A stretch of DNA of 64,000 nt from the NCBI RefSeq assembly GCF_003119195.2, contig NZ_CP022254.1, positions 603,501 through 667,500 of the forward strand, in the 5' to 3' direction. Origin of the DNA: Azospirillum baldaniorum. Lineage in GTDB: Bacteria > Pseudomonadota > Alphaproteobacteria > Azospirillales > Azospirillaceae. Below are positions 8,175 through 16,448 of the stretch, piece by piece; position 1 is the stretch's first letter, and each line of letters opens with the position of its first letter. Below the pieces are notes generated by a model. The model made no database searches, was not told the DNA's origin, and saw only the letters and a list, made by a program, of their open reading frames with translations. The position numbers and the translations under genes are program-made.

Positions 8175-9026
8175 ATGAAACTTCTGCGATTCGGCCCGCC
8201 GGGCCATGAGCGTCCGGGCCTTCTGGACCGCAACGGCGTGATCCGCGACCTGTCGGGCGTGGTGTCGGACATCGGTCCGTCCACCCTGACCGAGGACGGT
8301 CTGGCCCATCTGCGCACGCTCGACACCGACCGGCTGGCCCAGGTGCCGGACGGGACCCGGCTCGGCCCCTGCGTCACCGGCGTGTCCAAGGTGGTCTGCG
8401 TCGGGCTGAACTACCGCGCCCACGCCGCCGAATCCGGTCTGCCCGAGCCGGCGGAGCCGGTGCTGTTCATGAAGGCGACCACCTCCATCTGCGGCCCCAA
8501 CGACCCGGTCCAGATGCCGAGGGGCGCCACCAAGCTCGATTGGGAGGTCGAACTCGGCATCGTCATCGGGCGCACCGCCCGCTACGTCGAACAGGCCGAC
8601 GCCTTCGACCACATCGCCGGCTATTGCGTCCTCAACGACGTGTCGGAGCGCGCCTTCCAGACCGAGAGCACCGGCCAGTGGGTCAAGGGCAAGAGCGCCG
8701 ACAGCTTCTGCCCGATCGGCCCCTGGATGGTCACCCGCGACGAGGTGCCCGACCCGCAGGCGCTGCGCCTGTGGCTGGAGGTCGACGGCCAGCCGATGCA
8801 GGACAGCACGACCGCCGACATGATCTTCGGCGTCGCCGAGATCGTGTCCTACATCAGCCGCTTCATGACCCTGCTGCCGGGCGACGTCATCGCCACCGGC
8901 ACGCCGCAGGGCGTGGCGCTGGGCCGCGGGCCGAACCACCCCTGGCTCCAGCCCGGCCAGACCATGCGCCTCGGCGTCGAAGGGCTGGGCGAGCAGCGCC
9001 AGTCCGTCCGCGCCTTCGAAGGCTGA
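8175..9026 (+). CDS. FAH-family hydrolase, 2,4-diketo-3-deoxy-L-fuconate/rhamnonate hydrolase-like
   Basis: 283 residues of the fumarylacetoacetate-hydrolase fold. These metal-dependent enzymes cleave C-C bonds in 2,4-diketo acids. Opening residues MKLLRFGPPGHERPGLLD and the block KVVCVGLNYRAHAAESG match the subgroup annotated as 2,4-diketo-3-deoxy-L-fuconate or L-rhamnonate hydrolase. The Mg2+ ligands are in DWEVELGIVIG (two Glu) and an Asp further on (VLNDVSERAFQ). The C-terminal block LPGDVIATGTPQGVALG is also diagnostic. No other gene of a non-phosphorylative fucose or rhamnose route lies nearby, so the substrate is inferred only from the family. 2-Hydroxyhepta-2,4-diene-1,7-dioate isomerase or ureidoglycolate lyase are common mislabels. 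Confidence 0.82.
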   Translation: MKLLRFGPPGHERPGLLDRNGVIRDLSGVVSDIGPSTLTEDGLAHLRTLDTDRLAQVPDGTRLGPCVTGVSKVVCVGLNYRAHAAESGLPEPAEPVLFMKATTSICGPNDPVQMPRGATKLDWEVELGIVIGRTARYVEQADAFDHIAGYCVLNDVSERAFQTESTGQWVKGKSADSFCPIGPWMVTRDEVPDPQALRLWLEVDGQPMQDSTTADMIFGVAEIVSYISRFMTLLPGDVIATGTPQGVALGRGPNHPWLQPGQTMRLGVEGLGEQRQSVRAFEG

Positions 9027-9058
9027 GCGGCGCCGGGACCGGAATGGGAGAGTCTTCG

Positions 9059-10342
9059 ATGAAGCGAACAAGCCGTCTGGCCGCGTGGCTTCTCGCCGCC
9101 GGTGTCGGCACACTGGCGGCCTCCGGGGTCGCGTCCGGCACCGCCCAGGCCGAGGATGGCGCGGCGGCGCTGGCCGGAAAGACCTGCGGCACGCTGGAGT
9201 CGCGGGTGGCGGAGATCCCCGGCTCCGGCCCGGTGTTCCTGCGCAGCTACGACAGCAGCTTCGGCGTCGGCCAGACGTCGGAGCTGCCGTTGCGCGAGGC
9301 CGCCTTCACCTACGACAACGCGCTGGCTGTCATCGCCCTGGTCGCCTGCGGCAAGACGGAACCGGCGCTGCGCATCGGCGAATCGCTGCTCTCCGCCGCC
9401 ACGCTGGACCGTGCGCGGCGCCAGGGGCGGCTGCGCAACACCTACCGCGCCGGCGCCCAGACCCAGAAGCCGATCCCGCCCAACGGCTGGTGGGACGTCA
9501 CCGCCAACCGCTGGTTCGAGGACGCCTATCAAGTCGGCTCCGCCACCGGCAACGTCGCCTGGGCGGGGCTGGCCCTGATGACGCTGGGCCAGGCGACGGG
9601 CGAGGCGCGCTTCCGCAACGGTGCCGCGGAGCTGGCGCGCTGGGTGGTGGCCAACACCGCCGACCCGCGCGGGCCGGGCGGCTTCAACGGCGGCGTCCAG
9701 GGCTTCGACGACAAGCCGCAGGCCCTGACCTGGAAGGCGACGGAGCACAACACCGACCTCGTCGCCCTGTTCGGCTGGCTGGAGCGCAGCGGCACCCCCA
9801 GGGAAGGGGGCGGCGACTGGGCCGGGCCGGAGAAGGCGGCACGCGGCTTCCTCGACCGCATGTGGGCGGACGGCGGCGGGCATTTCCCCACCGGCACGGC
9901 GCCGGACGGGGTGACGGTCAACCGGGCCACGTCCGGTCTGGACGCCCAGCTCTGGCCGCTGCTGCTGCGCGGCGCGCCGGAGGCGTGGCGGGCGGCGCTG
10001 GATTATGCGGAGAAGGCCCACGGGGTCGACGGCGGTTTCGACTTCAACGACGACCGCGACGGGATGTGGGTGGAAGGCACGGCGCAGGCCGCGCTGGTCT
10101 ACCGCCTGCTGGGGCGGTCGGACGACGCGCAGCGGCTTCTGGCCGAGGTCGGCAAGGAGGTCAGCCGCGGCGGCCATGTCTGGGCGACGCGCGAGGACAG
10201 CATCACCACCGGCCTCGCCATCGGGCCGGACAGTACCACGGACGATTTCCGTTACTACCGCCGCCCCCACTTGGCGGTGACGGCCTGGACGGCGCTGGCC
10301 GCGGTGGGCTGGAACCCGTTCACCGGCGAGCGGGTGAAGTGA
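9059..10342 (+). CDS. Exported alpha/alpha-barrel (six-hairpin) protein, possible carbohydrate-active
   Basis: 427 residues. The ATG at 9059 follows GGGAGAG; an in-frame ATG at 9044 would add five residues. A clear signal peptide (MKRTSRLAAWLLAAGVGTLA, cleavage after AQA near residue 33) sends it to the periplasm. The mature part shows repeated helical pairs with Trp/Gly-rich turns (FTYDNALAVIAL, NGWWDVTANRW, GNVAWAGLALMTLG, KATEHNTDLVALFGWLER, FNDDRDGMWVEGTAQAALVYRL), the pattern of six-hairpin glycosidase-like proteins. Acidic residues in YDNA and EHNTD could be catalytic, but no family signature is certain. It sits 32 bases after the FAH hydrolase and may be cotranscribed with it. Confidence 0.65.
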   Translation: MKRTSRLAAWLLAAGVGTLAASGVASGTAQAEDGAAALAGKTCGTLESRVAEIPGSGPVFLRSYDSSFGVGQTSELPLREAAFTYDNALAVIALVACGKTEPALRIGESLLSAATLDRARRQGRLRNTYRAGAQTQKPIPPNGWWDVTANRWFEDAYQVGSATGNVAWAGLALMTLGQATGEARFRNGAAELARWVVANTADPRGPGGFNGGVQGFDDKPQALTWKATEHNTDLVALFGWLERSGTPREGGGDWAGPEKAARGFLDRMWADGGGHFPTGTAPDGVTVNRATSGLDAQLWPLLLRGAPEAWRAALDYAEKAHGVDGGFDFNDDRDGMWVEGTAQAALVYRLLGRSDDAQRLLAEVGKEVSRGGHVWATREDSITTGLAIGPDSTTDDFRYYRRPHLAVTAWTALAAVGWNPFTGERVK

Positions 10343-10353
10343 AGGAAGAAAAT

Positions 10354-10495
10354 CCCCTCTCCCGCCCCGGGAGAGGGTGGCGCCGAAGGCGCCGGGTGAG
10401 GGTTGAACGAGGATCAACGCGCTGATCCGTTGCCGCACCCTCACCCTTCCCGCGCGTCGCGCGGGCCCCTTCCCTCTCCCGGGGCGGGAGAGGGA
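10354..10495. repeat. Intergenic palindromic repeat, subfamily 1 copy
   Basis: A 142-base element bounded by CCCCTCTCCCGCCCCGGG-type palindromes, with the reverse complement at the other end (CTCCCGGGGCGGGAGAGGG). It is therefore a large imperfect inverted repeat able to fold into a branched hairpin. It fills the space between two convergent genes and may also act as a bidirectional terminator. The same design recurs at 32299-32440, and a related one occurs at 14755-14914 and 47338-47455. Confidence 0.85.
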
Positions 10496-10506
10496 TGTTC
10501 AAAGCC

Positions 10507-11520
10507 TTACTTGCGGACCTTGCTGATCTCGCCCTGCAGCTCGTTCAGCAGGTCGGCGCCGCCGTCGGCGGCGAACTTGTCCATGGCCGGCTTGACCATC
10601 TCACGCATGCGGCCCAGCTCGGCGTCGCTCAGCTCGTTGATCTGCATGCCCTTGTCCTTCAGGTAGGCGATGCTCTGCTTCGACGCCTCGCGGCTGTCCT
10701 TGCGCTCGAAGTCGCGCGAGGCGACGGCAGCCTCGTTGATGATCTTGCGCTCGTCGGCGGACAGGCCGTCGTACCAGCGCTTGGAGGCCAGGACGATCCA
10801 CGGGCTGTAGACGTGCTTGGAAATGGTCAGGTACTTCTGGACCTCGTAGAACTTCGAGGACTGGATGGTGGTGACCGGGTTCTCCTGGCCGTCCACGGTG
10901 CCCGTCTCCATGGCGGTGAACAGCTCGGAGAAGGACAGCGGCACGGCGTTGGCGCCGAAGCCGTTGAACATGTCGATGTAGACCGGGTTCTGCATGACGC
11001 GCAGCTTGATGCCCTTCAGGTCCTCGACCTTCTCGACCGGGCGCTTGCTGTTGGTCAGGTTGCGGAAGCCGTTCTCCCAGTAGACGAGGCCGACGAGGCC
11101 CTTGTCGTTCAGCTTGGCCGCCAGCTTCTGGCCGAAGGGGCCGTCGAACACGGCGTCGGCCTCCTGCTCGTTGTTGAACAGGAACGGCAGGTCGAAGACG
11201 GCGAAGTCCTTGACGATGCCGACCAGCGTGGCGGTCGAGCCGACCATCATCTCCTGCGCGCCGCCGATCAGGGCGTTCTGCATCTGGATGTCGCTGCCCA
11301 GGCTGGCGTCGGCGAAGCCCTTGACCTTCAGCTTGCCGCCGGAGCGCTTCGCCATGTCCTCGACGAAGAACTTCACGGCGCGGCCCTGGTTGCTGCTCTC
11401 CGACAGGCCGTAGCCGAAGCGGATCAGCCGCGGCTTGATGTCCTGGGCGGAGGCGGCGACGGGGGCGAGGATGGCGGCGGCGAGGCCGGTCGCCAGAAGG
11501 ACGGAACGGAGCAGCTTCAT
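10507..11520 (-). CDS. TRAP transporter substrate-binding protein (DctP family)
   Basis: Periplasmic solute receptor of a tripartite ATP-independent transporter, delivering a carboxylate to the DctQ/DctM permease encoded upstream on the same strand. It has 337 residues with a signal peptide (MKLLRSVLLATGLAAAIL, cleavage after ASA). DctP-family signatures are present: FGYGLSESSNQG at the mature N-terminus, LKGIKLRVMQNP with the conserved carboxylate-binding Arg, and TAMETGTVDGQENPV. Gene order on the minus strand is dctQ, dctM, dctP. The ligand cannot be read from sequence. The divergent HexR-like regulator suggests a sugar acid or central-carbon metabolite. Confidence 0.93.
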   Translation of the reverse strand: MKLLRSVLLATGLAAAILAPVAASAQDIKPRLIRFGYGLSESSNQGRAVKFFVEDMAKRSGGKLKVKGFADASLGSDIQMQNALIGGAQEMMVGSTATLVGIVKDFAVFDLPFLFNNEQEADAVFDGPFGQKLAAKLNDKGLVGLVYWENGFRNLTNSKRPVEKVEDLKGIKLRVMQNPVYIDMFNGFGANAVPLSFSELFTAMETGTVDGQENPVTTIQSSKFYEVQKYLTISKHVYSPWIVLASKRWYDGLSADERKIINEAAVASRDFERKDSREASKQSIAYLKDKGMQINELSDAELGRMREMVKPAMDKFAADGGADLLNELQGEISKVRK

Positions 11521-11550
11521 GGGTCGGTTCTTCCCTGTGAGCGTTTGTGA

Positions 11551-12831
11551 TTAATGGCGGAAAAAGGCCAGCGGGGCCGTGACGATCTCCGGAACGGCGA
11601 TCAGCAGGCACAGCAGAAGCAGGTAGGTCAGCAGGAACGGCCAGATGCCGCGCGTGGCGCTTTCCAGCGAGATGCGGGCGACGCCGCACACCACGTTCAG
11701 CACCGTGCAGACCGGCGGATGGATCAGGCCCAGCGTGCCGGTCAGGACGAACATCACGCCGAAATAGGTCGGGTCGATGCCCGCCGCCGCGGCCAGCGGG
11801 GTCAGCACGGGGCCGAGCACCAGGATCGTCGGCGTCAGGTCCATCACTGTGCCGACGGCCAGCAGCAGCAGCGTGATGGCGACCATCAGCAGCTTTGGCT
11901 CGTGCAGCAGCGGGGCCAGCATCTCGTTCATCTGCTGCGGCAGGTCGGCCAGGGTCACCATGTAGGACGACACCAGAGCCGCCGCGCACAGGAACATCAC
12001 CGTGCTGGTGGTGCGCGCGGCCTGGACCAGCAGCGGCACCAGATCCTTCAGCGTCACCTGCCGGTAGACGAACAGCGCCACGACCAGCGAATAGACGGCG
12101 GCGACCACCGCGGCCTCGGTCGGCGTGAAGATGCCGCCGCGCAGGCCGCCGATGATGATGACCGGCAGGGCCAGCGCCCAGACGCCCTCGACCAGCGCGG
12201 TGCGGCGCTCGCCCCAGCTCGCCTTGGGCTGCAGCTTCACGGTCATGCCGCGCACCACGAACATCCAGGTGATGACCAGACCGGCGCCCATCAGCAGGCC
12301 GGGCACGATGCCGGCCATGAACAGGCCGCTGATCGAGGTGTTGGTGGTCACGCCGAAGATGATGAAGGGCATGCTGGGCGGGATGATCGGGGCGATGATG
12401 CCGCCCGACGCGATCAGGCCGGCGGAGCGCGGCACCGGATAGCCGTTGTCGCGCATCATCGGAATCAGCAGCGTGGCGAGCGCCGCCGTGTCGGCGATGG
12501 CCGAGCCGGACAGGCTGGCCAGCATCACCGACGCGCCGATGGTCACATAGCCCAGGCCGCCGCGGATGTGCCCGACGAGGCTGACCGCGAGGTTGATGAT
12601 CCGCTGCGAGATGCCGCCGGCGTTCATCAGCTCGCCGGCCAGGATGAAGAAGGGCACCGCCATCAGCGGGTAGTTGTCGGCGCCGCTCAGCATGTTCTGG
12701 GCGACGAGCTGGGCGTCGAAGAAGTCGAGATGCACCATCAGCGCCACGCCCGTCAGCATCAGGGCGAAGGCGATGGGCATGCCGAGCAGCATCAGGCCGA
12801 ACAGCGAGGAGAGGAAGACCGCAAGGGCCAT
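11551..12831 (-). CDS. TRAP transporter large permease (DctM family)
   Basis: 426-residue inner-membrane protein with about 12 hydrophobic segments, the sodium-coupled transport subunit. Family motifs include LLGMPIAFALMLTG near the start, AVPFFILAGELMNAGGIS, and GSAIADTAALATLLIPMM followed by GYP. PPSMPFIIFG and FTPTEAAVVAAVYSL are also present. It lies 30 bases upstream of dctP and 34 bases downstream of dctQ, so the three form one transcription unit. Confidence 0.94.
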   Translation of the reverse strand: MALAVFLSSLFGLMLLGMPIAFALMLTGVALMVHLDFFDAQLVAQNMLSGADNYPLMAVPFFILAGELMNAGGISQRIINLAVSLVGHIRGGLGYVTIGASVMLASLSGSAIADTAALATLLIPMMRDNGYPVPRSAGLIASGGIIAPIIPPSMPFIIFGVTTNTSISGLFMAGIVPGLLMGAGLVITWMFVVRGMTVKLQPKASWGERRTALVEGVWALALPVIIIGGLRGGIFTPTEAAVVAAVYSLVVALFVYRQVTLKDLVPLLVQAARTTSTVMFLCAAALVSSYMVTLADLPQQMNEMLAPLLHEPKLLMVAITLLLLAVGTVMDLTPTILVLGPVLTPLAAAAGIDPTYFGVMFVLTGTLGLIHPPVCTVLNVVCGVARISLESATRGIWPFLLTYLLLLCLLIAVPEIVTAPLAFFRH

Positions 12832-12865
12832 GGAACGGGCTCCGCTTTCAGAAGGCCGGACGGAA

Positions 12866-13405
12866 TCAATGCTCGGCGATAGGGCCGCCCTGCGGGGCGG
12901 TGACGCCGTGGGGGTCGCCGTTGCCAGGGATGTGCGCCGTCGCGTCGCCCGACAGGATTTTCCAGAGGTTGGCGATGATCGTCAGCGCCATGGCGATCGC
13001 CGGGAAAAAGCCCGCGGCGGCGTAGAAGGCCATGGGGAAGCTGAGCACGGTGGAGCGCGTCTCCATCCCGATCAGAAGCTGGAACCAGCTCCCCTGGATG
13101 AACAGCCACAGTGCGTAGATCATCAGCAGATGGCTGATGACGGCGCAGGCCCGGCGGACGCGGGCCGGCAGGCGGGCCTGGAGGATGTCCAGCCCGAGAT
13201 GCTGGTGGCGGCGCAGCGCCAGGGTGGCGCCCAGGAAGACCAGCCAGACGAACATCAGGCGGGCCAGTTCCTCGGCGGCGACGATGCCGCTGTTGAAACC
13301 GTACCGCAGAACCACGTTGCCGAAGACCAGCGCCACCATCACGGCGAGCATCAGCGCCATGATCCATTCGGTGACCATCTCCAGCGCTTCCACCAAGCGC
13401 TTCAT
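12866..13405 (-). CDS. TRAP transporter small permease (DctQ family)
   Basis: 179-residue four-helix inner-membrane protein that pairs with DctM. The ATG at 13405 is chosen because CGAGGAGTG precedes it; the open frame extends much further upstream without support. The core resembles other DctQ proteins (MVALVFGNVVLRYGFNSGI, AEELARLMFVWLVFLGATLA, RRHQHLGLDIL). The C-terminal 25 residues are polar (HIPGNGDPHGV...), longer than usual. It is the first gene of the leftward operon, with its promoter in the 458-base gap toward the HexR-like gene. Confidence 0.88.
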   Translation of the reverse strand: MKRLVEALEMVTEWIMALMLAVMVALVFGNVVLRYGFNSGIVAAEELARLMFVWLVFLGATLALRRHQHLGLDILQARLPARVRRACAVISHLLMIYALWLFIQGSWFQLLIGMETRSTVLSFPMAFYAAAGFFPAIAMALTIIANLWKILSGDATAHIPGNGDPHGVTAPQGGPIAEH

Positions 13406-13612
13406 GCACACTCCTCGGCCTGCCTCGCGGCGGGGCTCACCTGATCGGAAGGGGCGGCGGCAGGGGACGGCGCGGAAAGGCACGGGCGGCGCGACGCACC
13501 GGCAGCGGGGCCGGGCGGCGGGTCGGGGTTCCTCCCACTTGGTCTCTTGCCGGGGTCTCTTGCCGGGACCTTGAATTTTCTGTTTCGGAAAATAGAGGAG
13601 TCCCGCAACCGA

Positions 13613-13684
13613 GTGAAGAAGATTTTCTTCATATCGACGCTCGAACCGCCCAACGATCGGCATAGTGACGAAAATTATCTTCAC
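13613..13684. promoter_or_regulatory. Pair of matching palindromes, putative operator of the HexR-like regulator
   Basis: Two 20-base imperfect palindromes fit the same pattern GTGAAGA-AAATT-TCTTCAC. They are GTGAAGAAGATTTTCTTCAT (13613-13632) and GTGACGAAAATTATCTTCAC (13665-13684). In each, 16 of 20 positions match their own reverse complement. Their centres are 52 bases apart, about five helical turns. They lie in the gap between dctQ and the divergent RpiR/HexR-like gene, so they probably bind that regulator. The rest of the 458-base gap (13406-13863) holds no convincing gene. Confidence 0.6.
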
Positions 13685-13863
13685 AAGCCACGCCGCGCCG
13701 CATAGCTTGGGGATCATGGGAAGCGGCGCGACGAACTCCGCCGAAAGGCCAGGGCGCGCTATGCCATTGGCACCGGCGGTGGTACGGTCCGCCGCCCGAA
13801 GACGCCCCGGGGCCAAGAACGCTGGGGACCAAAAACGCTTTCAGGGATGGACGGTCCGTTTCG

Positions 13864-14748
13864 ATGCTCCAGCCGGTGAACATCCTCGATCACATCCGCG
13901 GCCGCCTGCCGGAGCTGAAGCGTTCCGAAGCCCAGGTCGCCGAGATGGTGCTGGTCGAGCCGCAGAAAGTCCTGGGGCAGAGCATCACCGTGCTGGCCCA
14001 GGCCGCCGGGGTCAGCGAGGCGACCGTCGTCCGCTTCTGCCGCAGCATCGGCTGTGCCGGCTTCCCCGACTTCAAGCTGCGGCTGGCCGAAGGGCAGGCC
14101 CGCGGCACTCCCTTCGTCAGCCAGGACGTGGCCCCGGACGACGAGACTCCGACCGTCGCGAGAAAAATCTTTTCATCCGCCGCCGCCGCTCTGAACGACG
14201 CAGCCGGCGCGCTGGACATGGCCGCGGTTTCCCGCGCCGTGGAGCTGCTGGCCGACGCCTCCAGCATCCTGTGCATCGGCACCGGCGCCTCGGCGGTGGT
14301 GGCGGAGGACGCGGCGCACAAGTTCATGCGCTTCGGCATGGCGGCGCAGGCCAGCGCCGACCCGATGATGGTCCGCATGCTGGCGGTCAATCTGGGCGCG
14401 CGCGGCGTCCTGCTGGCGATCTCCAACACCGGGCGCACCGTGATGGTGACGGAGCTGGCGCAGATGGCCCGCGACCTGGGCATCCCGGTCATCGCGATCA
14501 CCGCGCCGGGCTCGCCGCTTGCCGCCGTCTCGTCGGTCGCTATCGGCCACACCCCGGTCGAAGACGCCGAGATCTACACGCCGATGGCCTCCCGCCTCGT
14601 CCATCTGGCGATCATCGACGTGCTGTCCACCGGCGTGGCCCTGAAGCTCGGCGCCGAGGCGCGGCACCATCTGGCGAAGGTGAAGGCCGTGCTGTCCGGC
14701 ACCCGCTCTTCCCACGGCAAGCCCGCGCGGGGTCGCCAGCGGGCGTGA
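13864..14748 (+). CDS. MurR/RpiR-family regulator with SIS domain, HexR-like
   Basis: 294-residue transcriptional regulator. Residues 1-77 form the RpiR-type HTH (AQAAGVSEATVVRFCRSIGC, then AGFPDFKLRLAEGQARGTPF), which closely follows the HexR sequence pattern of proteobacteria. Residues about 120-265 are a SIS sugar-phosphate-binding domain (LCIGTGASAVVAEDAAHKF, LAISNTGRTVMV, VIAITAPGSPLA). HexR-type proteins sense 2-keto-3-deoxy-6-phosphogluconate and repress sugar-catabolic genes. The gene is divergent from the dctQMP operon across two matching palindromes, so control of that transporter and of itself is likely. The start at 13864 has no strong ribosome-binding site. Whether it is a true HexR orthologue is inference. 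Confidence 0.85.
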   Translation: MLQPVNILDHIRGRLPELKRSEAQVAEMVLVEPQKVLGQSITVLAQAAGVSEATVVRFCRSIGCAGFPDFKLRLAEGQARGTPFVSQDVAPDDETPTVARKIFSSAAAALNDAAGALDMAAVSRAVELLADASSILCIGTGASAVVAEDAAHKFMRFGMAAQASADPMMVRMLAVNLGARGVLLAISNTGRTVMVTELAQMARDLGIPVIAITAPGSPLAAVSSVAIGHTPVEDAEIYTPMASRLVHLAIIDVLSTGVALKLGAEARHHLAKVKAVLSGTRSSHGKPARGRQRA

Positions 14749-14754
14749 TTTTAT

Positions 14755-14914
14755 CCCCTCTCCCCTCCGGGGAGAGGGTTAGGGTGAGGGGGTTGCGGTG
14801 AGGGGGTTGCGGTGAGGGGGTTGCGGTGAGGGGGTTGCGCTTGTGCCGGACGTATCGCCATGCATATCCCCCTCACCGGCCCTGCGGGCCACCCTCTCCC
14901 CGGAGGGGAGAGGG
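14755..14914. repeat. Intergenic palindromic repeat, subfamily 2 copy, with four tandem 14-mers
   Basis: A 160-base element bounded by CCCCTCTCCCCTCCGGGGAG and its complement near 14893-14914. Inside, GGTGAGGGGGTTGC is repeated perfectly four times in tandem (14783-14838). A segment TGCCGGACGTATCGCCATGC follows, shared with the copy at 47338-47455. It begins six bases after the HexR-like stop codon and may end that transcript. Confidence 0.85.
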
Positions 14915-15015
14915 CTGGTAATCCAAGGCGACAAAACCTCCTCCCCCCTTGCCATCCGGGCCGGCTTGGTCCAATTGGTGCGCCGCCGTTCCCGATTCAC
15001 AGACAGTCCCCGCCC

Positions 15016-16005
15016 ATGCCCGCCATAGCCCTCAGCGTCGCCCCGATGATGGACTGGACGGACCGCCATTGCCGGACCTTCCATCGCCTGCTGTCCAAGA
15101 ACACGCTGCTCTACACCGAGATGGTCACCACCGGCGCCGTGCTGCACGGCGACCGCGAGCGGCTGCTCGGCTACGACGCGGCGGAGCATCCGGTGGCGCT
15201 CCAACTCGGCGGGTCGGACCCGGCGGAACTGGCTGCCTGCGCCCGCATCGCCGAGGAGTGGGGCTATGACGAGGTCAACCTGAACGTCGGCTGCCCGAGC
15301 GACCGCGTGCAGTCGGGCCGCTTCGGCGCCTGCCTGATGGCCGAGCCCGATCTGGTCGCCCGCTTGGTCGGCGCCATGCGCGAGGCGGTGTCGATCCCCA
15401 TCACCGTGAAGTCGCGGATCGCCATCGACGAGATGGAGGAATGGCCGACGCTCGACCAGTTCGTCCGCACCGTGTCCGCCGCCGGCTGCACCCACTTCAT
15501 CGTGCACGCCCGCAAGGCGTGGCTGAAAGGGCTCAGCCCCAAGGAGAACCGGGACATCCCGCCGCTGCGCTACGACCTCGTGCACCGGCTGAAGCAGGAA
15601 AACCCGCAGCTCACCATCGCCATCAACGGCGGCATCCGCACCCTGGACGAAGCGGAAGGGCATCTCGCCACGCTGGACAGCGTGATGATCGGGCGCGCCG
15701 CCTACGAGACGCCCTACATCCTGGCCGACGCCGACCGCCGTCTGTTCGGCGGGGAGCCCGGCCCCGACCGCTACGCGGTGGTTGAGGCGATGGCGGCCTA
15801 CGCCGAGGAGCGGATGCGCCAGGGCGCGCCGCTGTCGGCGATCACCCGGCACATGCTGGGGCTGTTCCAGGGCCTGCCCGGCGCCCGCGCATGGCGCCGC
15901 CACATCAGCGAGAACGCCCATCTCCCCGGCTCCGGGCCGGAGGTGCTGCTGAAGGCCGCGGCGCTGGTGCCGCACCGCGAAGCGGTCACGCAGCCAACGG
16001 GATGA
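15016..16005 (+). CDS. dusA: tRNA dihydrouridine synthase DusA
   Basis: Flavin-dependent reduction of uridines 20/20a in the D-loop of tRNA. 329 residues from the ATG at 15016, where MPAIALSVAPMMDWTDRHCR is the canonical DusA start. The frame upstream runs through the palindromic repeat and is not counted. The active-site block LNVGCPSDRVQSGRFGACLM contains the catalytic cysteine in the GAC segment. The FMN phosphate-binding region is AINGGIRTLDEA...VMIGRAAYETPYIL. Length and motifs are those of DusA rather than DusB or DusC. Its last 20 bases overlap the 3' end of the convergent DUF3429 gene. Confidence 0.95.
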   Translation: MPAIALSVAPMMDWTDRHCRTFHRLLSKNTLLYTEMVTTGAVLHGDRERLLGYDAAEHPVALQLGGSDPAELAACARIAEEWGYDEVNLNVGCPSDRVQSGRFGACLMAEPDLVARLVGAMREAVSIPITVKSRIAIDEMEEWPTLDQFVRTVSAAGCTHFIVHARKAWLKGLSPKENRDIPPLRYDLVHRLKQENPQLTIAINGGIRTLDEAEGHLATLDSVMIGRAAYETPYILADADRRLFGGEPGPDRYAVVEAMAAYAEERMRQGAPLSAITRHMLGLFQGLPGARAWRRHISENAHLPGSGPEVLLKAAALVPHREAVTQPTG

Positions 16006-16444
16006 GCGCGGCGAGCGTCAGGCAGACGACGATGGTCAGGCGCGTCCGCAGCGTGCCGAACCAGCGGGGATAGCGTCCGTCCGCCGCCGCGCTGCGGTCC
16101 ACCGCCCAGGCGAGGAGGAAGGACAGGATCAGCGCCGGCACCGTCAGGCCGGACGGCAGCAGGGTGGCGCCCCACCCCAGCAGCGACGGCGCGACTCCCC
16201 AGGCCAGCCACGCCGGCCCGCTCGTCTCGCCGTCCCGCCTAGAAAGGACGCGGCCCCAGTGGATGGCGCCGATGAAGGACAGGATCGACACCGCGTAGAC
16301 GACCACCGCCCGAACCACGGCGCCCTGCCCGTCGCCCTCCGCCATCCAGGCCAGCGCGGTGCCGCCGACGAAGGGCACCAACCCACCGTAGGACAGCAGC
16401 CGGACGACCGAGGCCCGGCGGTCCTCAAAGGACAGCGCGTCCAT
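15986..16444 (-). CDS. DUF3429 membrane protein
   Basis: 152 residues with about five hydrophobic segments. RLLSYGGLVPFVGGTALAW, VVYAVSILSFIGAIHWG and VAPSLLGWGATLLPSG follow the DUF3429 pattern, including the conserved FIGAIHWG. It is an inner-membrane protein of unknown function. It starts four bases after the stop of the exported glutathione peroxidase on the same strand, so the two are almost certainly cotranscribed. Its 3' end overlaps dusA by 20 bases. Confidence 0.85.
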   Translation of the reverse strand: MDALSFEDRRASVVRLLSYGGLVPFVGGTALAWMAEGDGQGAVVRAVVVYAVSILSFIGAIHWGRVLSRRDGETSGPAWLAWGVAPSLLGWGATLLPSGLTVPALILSFLLAWAVDRSAAADGRYPRWFGTLRTRLTIVVCLTLAALIPLAA

Positions 16445-16448
16445 GCGC

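Noticed and set aside
14783..14838. Four tandem 14-mers as a CRISPR array
   Set aside because: The units are directly adjacent with no unique spacers.
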